NCBI GenBank assembly: GCA_963780795.1
Contig: CAWADH010000010.1
Location: 345,272-409,271, forward strand
Direction of reading: 5' to 3'
Length of the DNA: 64,000 nucleotides
DNA from: DATJGR01 sp963780795
Lineage (GTDB): Bacteria > Pseudomonadota > Gammaproteobacteria > Pseudomonadales > Azotimanducaceae
The notes under the pieces were generated by a model, which had not been told where the DNA came from, searched no databases, and was given only the letters and a program-made list of their open reading frames with translations. How positions within the stretch are numbered: the first letter of the stretch is position 1; each line of letters opens with the position of its first letter. The translations under genes and the position numbers were made by a program. Below are positions 61,049 to 64,000 of the stretch, one piece after another.

Positions 61049-61347
61049 CATAATCTTGAAACACAAACCCAATGCCCCGCTGTTGCGGCGACAGGCAAAC
61101 ACCCCGTTGCGTATCACACCAGGTTTCCTCACCAAAATGAATCAGACCCTCCTCCGGTCGTTCCAATCCCGCCAGGCAACGCAAGATGGTAGTCTTCCCG
61201 CAACCCGACGGACCGAACAAAACCGTAACGCCCGGTGCCGCCCCGACCCTGCTGCGGCCGGATCAGGTTGTTCGATCGCAGTTCCCCGTAAATCACCGCT
61301 CCCCCCGGGTAGCGCTTCGTGAACCTGGCTTTCAATGCGCCGGCCAT
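61038..61347 (-). pseudogene. modC: modC fragment: molybdate ABC ATPase, truncated and frameshifted
   Basis: ATPase of a molybdate importer. From the ATG at 61347 the frame reads MAGALKARFTKRYPGGAV and then leaves the modC frame near 61230-61290; the ATPase continues in another frame with VTVLFGPSGCGKTT (Walker A) to QDYALFP (Q loop). Everything after the Q loop, including signature and Walker B, is missing at the junction. The start overlaps modB by 16 bases, as in intact mod operons. It cannot make a working ATPase. Confidence 0.8.
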
Positions 61348-62006
61348 ACGTAGATGAACCTTCGCTGCAGCCCGTAGGTCACGGCGAGCGCCACAAAGGA
61401 AAAGAACAGCAGCGCCAATGAAGTCTGATGCGCCGCCGAGTAGTTGAGCGCCTGGACCTGGTCGTAAATGGAAATCGAAGCCGTGCGGGTCACGCCGGCC
61501 AGGTCCCCGCCAATCATCAGCACCACACCAAACTCGCCGATAGTATGCGCGAAGCTCAACACCACGCCCGTAAGCACCCCGGGCCACGCCAGCGGCAGCA
61601 CCACGCGAATGAACGTTCCCAGCCCGCCGGCGCCCAGGCACCAGGAGGCTTCCACCATGCGCCGGTCCACCGTCGCGAACGCGCTGGCGAAGGGTTGGAC
61701 GGCAAACGGCAGGCTGTAAAGCACCGACGCCACCAGCAGACCCTGAAACGTGAAGGGCAGCCGGTGACCAAAGAGCCCTTCGTATGCTCGGCCCAACGGG
61801 CTCAGCGGGCCGATCGCCATCAGCACATAGAAACCCAGCACTGTCGGCGGCAGCACGATAGGCAGCGCCACTACCGCTTCAATCAGGAATCGCCAGCGCC
61901 GTCGGCTGTGCGCCAGCCAATGCGCCAGCGGCAGGCCTAACACCACGAGCACGAGCGTCGTGCAGGCCGCCAGGCGCAGGCTCAATCCAATCGCTTGCCA
62001 GTCCAT
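61332..62006 (-). CDS. modB: Molybdate ABC transporter permease ModB
   Basis: Inner-membrane permease of 224 residues with about five to six helices. The ALPIVLPPTVLGFYVL and HTIGEFGVVLMIGG segments are ModB landmarks; the latter is the EAA loop that contacts ModC. It follows modA by three bases and overlaps modC. Codon use and wording of the protein resemble verrucomicrobial rather than proteobacterial genes, by recall only. Confidence 0.95.
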   Translation of the reverse strand: MDWQAIGLSLRLAACTTLVLVVLGLPLAHWLAHSRRRWRFLIEAVVALPIVLPPTVLGFYVLMAIGPLSPLGRAYEGLFGHRLPFTFQGLLVASVLYSLPFAVQPFASAFATVDRRMVEASWCLGAGGLGTFIRVVLPLAWPGVLTGVVLSFAHTIGEFGVVLMIGGDLAGVTRTASISIYDQVQALNYSAAHQTSLALLFFSFVALAVTYGLQRRFIYVWPAH

Positions 62007-62009
62007 TGC

Positions 62010-62792
62010 CTATCGCTCCGGCAGGAAGAAGCCATACCGTTTGAGCACCTCCCGCCCATGCCTCCCCAACACAAAGTCGCGAAAGGCGCGGGCAGCCCTT
62101 GTTTCCTTTGTCCCGTTCACGATCATCCCACCCTGTTCCATCCTGGGATAACTCTCCAGCGGAATCTCCCAGTGCCGGCCCGCGTCCCGCATTTGGGGGG
62201 CGATGGCCAGCGACAGGGCGATGATCCCGATGTCGGCCGCCCCGCTCTGAACGAACTGCGCCGTTTGGCCAATGTTCTCCCCATACACCAGCTTGGGCTC
62301 GGCCAGTTCAAATACCCCCAGCGACTTCAGGGCCGCCACCGCCGCCCGGCCATAGGGCGCATGCTGGGGATTGGCCACCGCGATCTTCCTCACCGACGGA
62401 GCCAACAGCGCCCGGATCCCCAGTTTCCCAACATCCAGCCCCGATTCCTTTGGCGCCCACACCACGATTCGCCCCACTGCATACACGAACACATTCGTCT
62501 CCAACGCCAATCCCGCTGCGGCCAGTTTCTGTGGATAGCCAATGTCCGCCGAGAAAAACAGGTCAAAAGGCGCTTTGTTTTGAAGCTGCGCGTAGAAATT
62601 GCCCGATGAGCCATAAGTGACCCTGACGCTCACTGACGGCTGATTCGTCTGGAACTTCGCCACCAAATCGTCGAGCGCGAACTTCAAATCAGCCGCCGCC
62701 GCGACGGTCAGCTCAGTTGCGGGAGCCACACCCGCGACTCCCAGAACCCCAATCAAGGACAGCAGACAACCCAGGTAACCCATGTAACTCAT
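62010..62792 (-). CDS. modA: Molybdate-binding protein ModA
   Basis: Periplasmic molybdate/tungstate receptor of 260 residues, with a signal peptide (about residues 1-26) followed by the LTVAAAADLKFAL start of the mature protein. The YGSSGNFYAQLQ segment and PFDLFFSADIGYPQKL match the oxyanion-binding site. It is the first gene of modABC on the minus strand; the promoter would lie in the 302-base gap 62793-63094, which otherwise only holds the long hairpin. Confidence 0.95.
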   Translation of the reverse strand: MSYMGYLGCLLSLIGVLGVAGVAPATELTVAAAADLKFALDDLVAKFQTNQPSVSVRVTYGSSGNFYAQLQNKAPFDLFFSADIGYPQKLAAAGLALETNVFVYAVGRIVVWAPKESGLDVGKLGIRALLAPSVRKIAVANPQHAPYGRAAVAALKSLGVFELAEPKLVYGENIGQTAQFVQSGAADIGIIALSLAIAPQMRDAGRHWEIPLESYPRMEQGGMIVNGTKETRAARAFRDFVLGRHGREVLKRYGFFLPER

Positions 62793-62940
62793 TCTCGTGC
62801 CAACCGGCGAGCCGGAACCGGGATAGATGACATTATCAAGTCAGATACGGCCTCTATAATGGCATCCCGCCCAGCGCGGCGCAATTGCCGCGTCCGAGAA
62901 TCTTCACTTGCATCGCCCTCGCGCTGGTCCCTGGGTAATG

Positions 62941-63052
62941 CCTCAGTAATGGCGGAAAGAGGTAGGGCGGGCAGTCCTCTGCACGCCGCGGCACGCCCGT
63001 GATCCCGGCCCGGCGTGCAGAGGACTGCCCGCCCTACCCGCCATGACTGAGG
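62941..63052. repeat. Long hairpin element, perfect 28-base inverted repeat
   Basis: The arms 62961-62988 and 63011-63038 are perfect reverse complements (28 bases) with a 22-base loop. Outside them, 62941-62954 and 63039-63052 pair at 13 of 14 positions, with six extra bases on the left side. The arm sequence is GC-rich (GGGCGGGCAGTCCTCTGC). Similar elements are, as I recall, dispersed in verrucomicrobial genomes; not verified here. Confidence 0.9.
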
Positions 63053-63094
63053 CCTCGCCCCTGGAATACCGCTGCTTGCATTAAAGCAAATCTG

Positions 63095-63460
63095 GTGCAA
63101 ATTGAGCAGAGCGTGGAATTCTGGCGCACATCGCAGCATCCGAAATGGGGTGGCAGGTATGCCGCCGCCGCTTTGATGCTCTTGCTGTGGCTCGGCACGT
63201 TCGCCCTCACCGTATCGCCCGAGCTTCACCATCTCCTCCACCCGGATTCTCAAGGCCCCAATCACAACTGCCTCATCACGCAAATCCACCAGCACTCGCT
63301 GCTGGCCGGGATTGCCAACATTCCCGCGCCGGCCCCGGTGCCGACCACAGTCCCGGGGGTCCGCTGTGCCGAGGTTCAGTTTCTTCCCGCCTCTGATCGC
63401 CGCCTCTCTCCGAGTCGCGCTCCGCCTCTTCTTTTCTCTTCCCTAACGGTTGTTGGTTAG
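63095..63460 (+). CDS. Hypothetical membrane protein, His-rich segment
   Basis: Protein of 121 residues with one membrane helix (about residues 23-40), followed by a short segment dense in His and a Cys (ELHHLLHPDSQGPNHNCL, then IHQHSLLAG), which could bind metal, and a Pro-rich end. The start is GTG at 63095. No family recognised with certainty; it lies 122 bases before a putative porin gene and may be linked to metal uptake. Confidence 0.6.
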   Translation: MQIEQSVEFWRTSQHPKWGGRYAAAALMLLLWLGTFALTVSPELHHLLHPDSQGPNHNCLITQIHQHSLLAGIANIPAPAPVPTTVPGVRCAEVQFLPASDRRLSPSRAPPLLFSSLTVVG

Positions 63461-63582
63461 GGCCAGGGTAAACCCTCCCCGCTCCGGCCTTCCAACCAGC
63501 GGCCCTCCTTCGGTTGTTGAGTAAGGGGAGTCTTTAACCTTTCGCGGACGCCGCGCGCATCCGCGTGTTTGGAAGAGAAAGT

Positions 63583-64000
63583 ATGAGTCTTAAATTCCTT
63601 TTAGGGTGGTCTTCTGCCCTTTGCCTGAGCGCCATCATCGTTCAGGCCCAGGAGACAAATGAAGTGGACAAGCTGGACCAACGCCTTAAGCAAATCCAGG
63701 AATCCTTTGAGAAACAACAGCGCGAGATGCGCGAGAACTTCGAGCGCTTGATCCGCGAACAGCAGGCCCAGATCGAGTCGCTCAAAAAGCAGCTCGCCAA
63801 CATCCCGACCAATGCCGTGGCTCCCCCAACCAACGCAGCCCCACAAATGGCGGTCACTCCGGAGCAGTTCAAAGAGCTGAACTCCAAGGTGGATGATGTG
63901 GTCACGGCACAGAAACAAGAGCGGCCCAACGCCTTCAATCCCTCGATCGGGTTCGTGGGGGAAACCGTCTTCTCCTACAACAGCCGTGGCTCCGACCAAA
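63583..64000 (+). CDS. Putative outer-membrane porin-like protein, partial
   Basis: The first 139 residues of a longer protein that leaves the window at base 64000. A signal peptide (MSLKFLLGWSSALCLSAIIV, cleaved near AQA) is followed by a coiled coil (LDQRLKQIQESFEKQQREMR region, about residues 28-75), a Pro/Thr/Ala linker and the start of a beta-type domain (FNPSIGFVGETVFSYN). This is the layout of outer-membrane barrel proteins with a trimerising coiled coil. The 122-base gap before it shows no gene. Confidence 0.72.
   Translation, partial: MSLKFLLGWSSALCLSAIIVQAQETNEVDKLDQRLKQIQESFEKQQREMRENFERLIREQQAQIESLKKQLANIPTNAVAPPTNAAPQMAVTPEQFKELNSKVDDVVTAQKQERPNAFNPSIGFVGETVFSYNSRGSDQ

Noticed and set aside
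61225..61310. A stretch of modC (AACCTGATCCGG on the minus strand) that recalls part of a TPP riboswitch
   Set aside because: The required upstream CTGAGA element and pairing are missing and the position is inside a coding region; treated as coincidence.

Overview
The window is a high-GC stretch that reads as a gammaproteobacterial chromosome from base 1 to about 61,037. The markers are the tolQ-tolR-tolA-tolB-pal-cpoB-queE-queC cluster leading to tRNA-Lys, the ruvC-ruvA-ruvB cluster, aspS, a QueE/QueC pair, DUF2069 beside wrbA, and YihY. The many lipid and acyl-CoA genes (P450, acyl-CoA racemase, propionyl-CoA ligase, acyl-CoA carboxylase parts, thiolase with a DUF35 partner) recall sterol- or lipid-degrading gammaproteobacteria, but no species can be named. 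From about 61,038 to the end the content changes to a truncated modC, modB, modA, a long hairpin repeat and two proteins that look verrucomicrobial. The switch falls inside two genes at one point, so it is either an assembly chimera or a recent illegitimate join.

Layout. 1-3,726: short-chain dehydrogenase (cut by the window edge) divergent from a P450 / phosphotransferase / small-protein operon. 3,763-15,077: tRNA-Lys, then a minus-strand block read from right to left: fmdB-like, aspS, ruvC, ruvA, ruvB, tolQ, tolR, tolA, tolB, pal, cpoB, queE, queC and a P-loop kinase. yebC and ybgC, often found in this neighbourhood, are absent. 15,078-18,904: a promoter, an HU protein with a histone H1-like N-terminal tail, a strong terminator, proS coupled to a lytic transglycosylase, and a TlpA-like lipoprotein convergent to it. 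18,901-25,114: yihY, arsC-wrbA-DUF2069, prpE, an unknown protein and an acyl-CoA racemase/transferase. 25,297-38,167: ABC exporter, esterase, DUF1295 protein, two unknown genes, argC, class Ic aminotransferase, DEAD-box helicase, hybrid histidine kinase, nitrilase-family amidase, hisC-like aminotransferase. 38,191-45,800: a frameshifted secreted protein, cupin, a second APH-like kinase, ABC-F ATPase, rhomboid protease and a large lipoprotein joining PASTA repeats, a sugar-dehydrogenase propeller and two c-type heme sites. 45,902-53,190: flavin oxidoreductase, DUF35/thiolase pair, sixA, VOC protein, membrane proteins, metallo-beta-lactamase fold protein, PNPOx-like protein and a MetR-like regulator. 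53,391-61,037: HD protein, small membrane protein, then a minus-strand run from a broken dehydrogenase through purC and several small genes to enoyl-CoA hydratase, carboxyltransferase and a second dehydrogenase.

The genes combine envelope integrity (Tol-Pal), Holliday-junction repair (Ruv), tRNA charging and queuosine synthesis, and several small acyl-CoA metabolism modules. No insertion sequence, integrase, prophage, CRISPR array or rRNA was seen. Start codons are often GTG or TTG and many neighbours overlap by one to four bases, which suggests extensive translational coupling.
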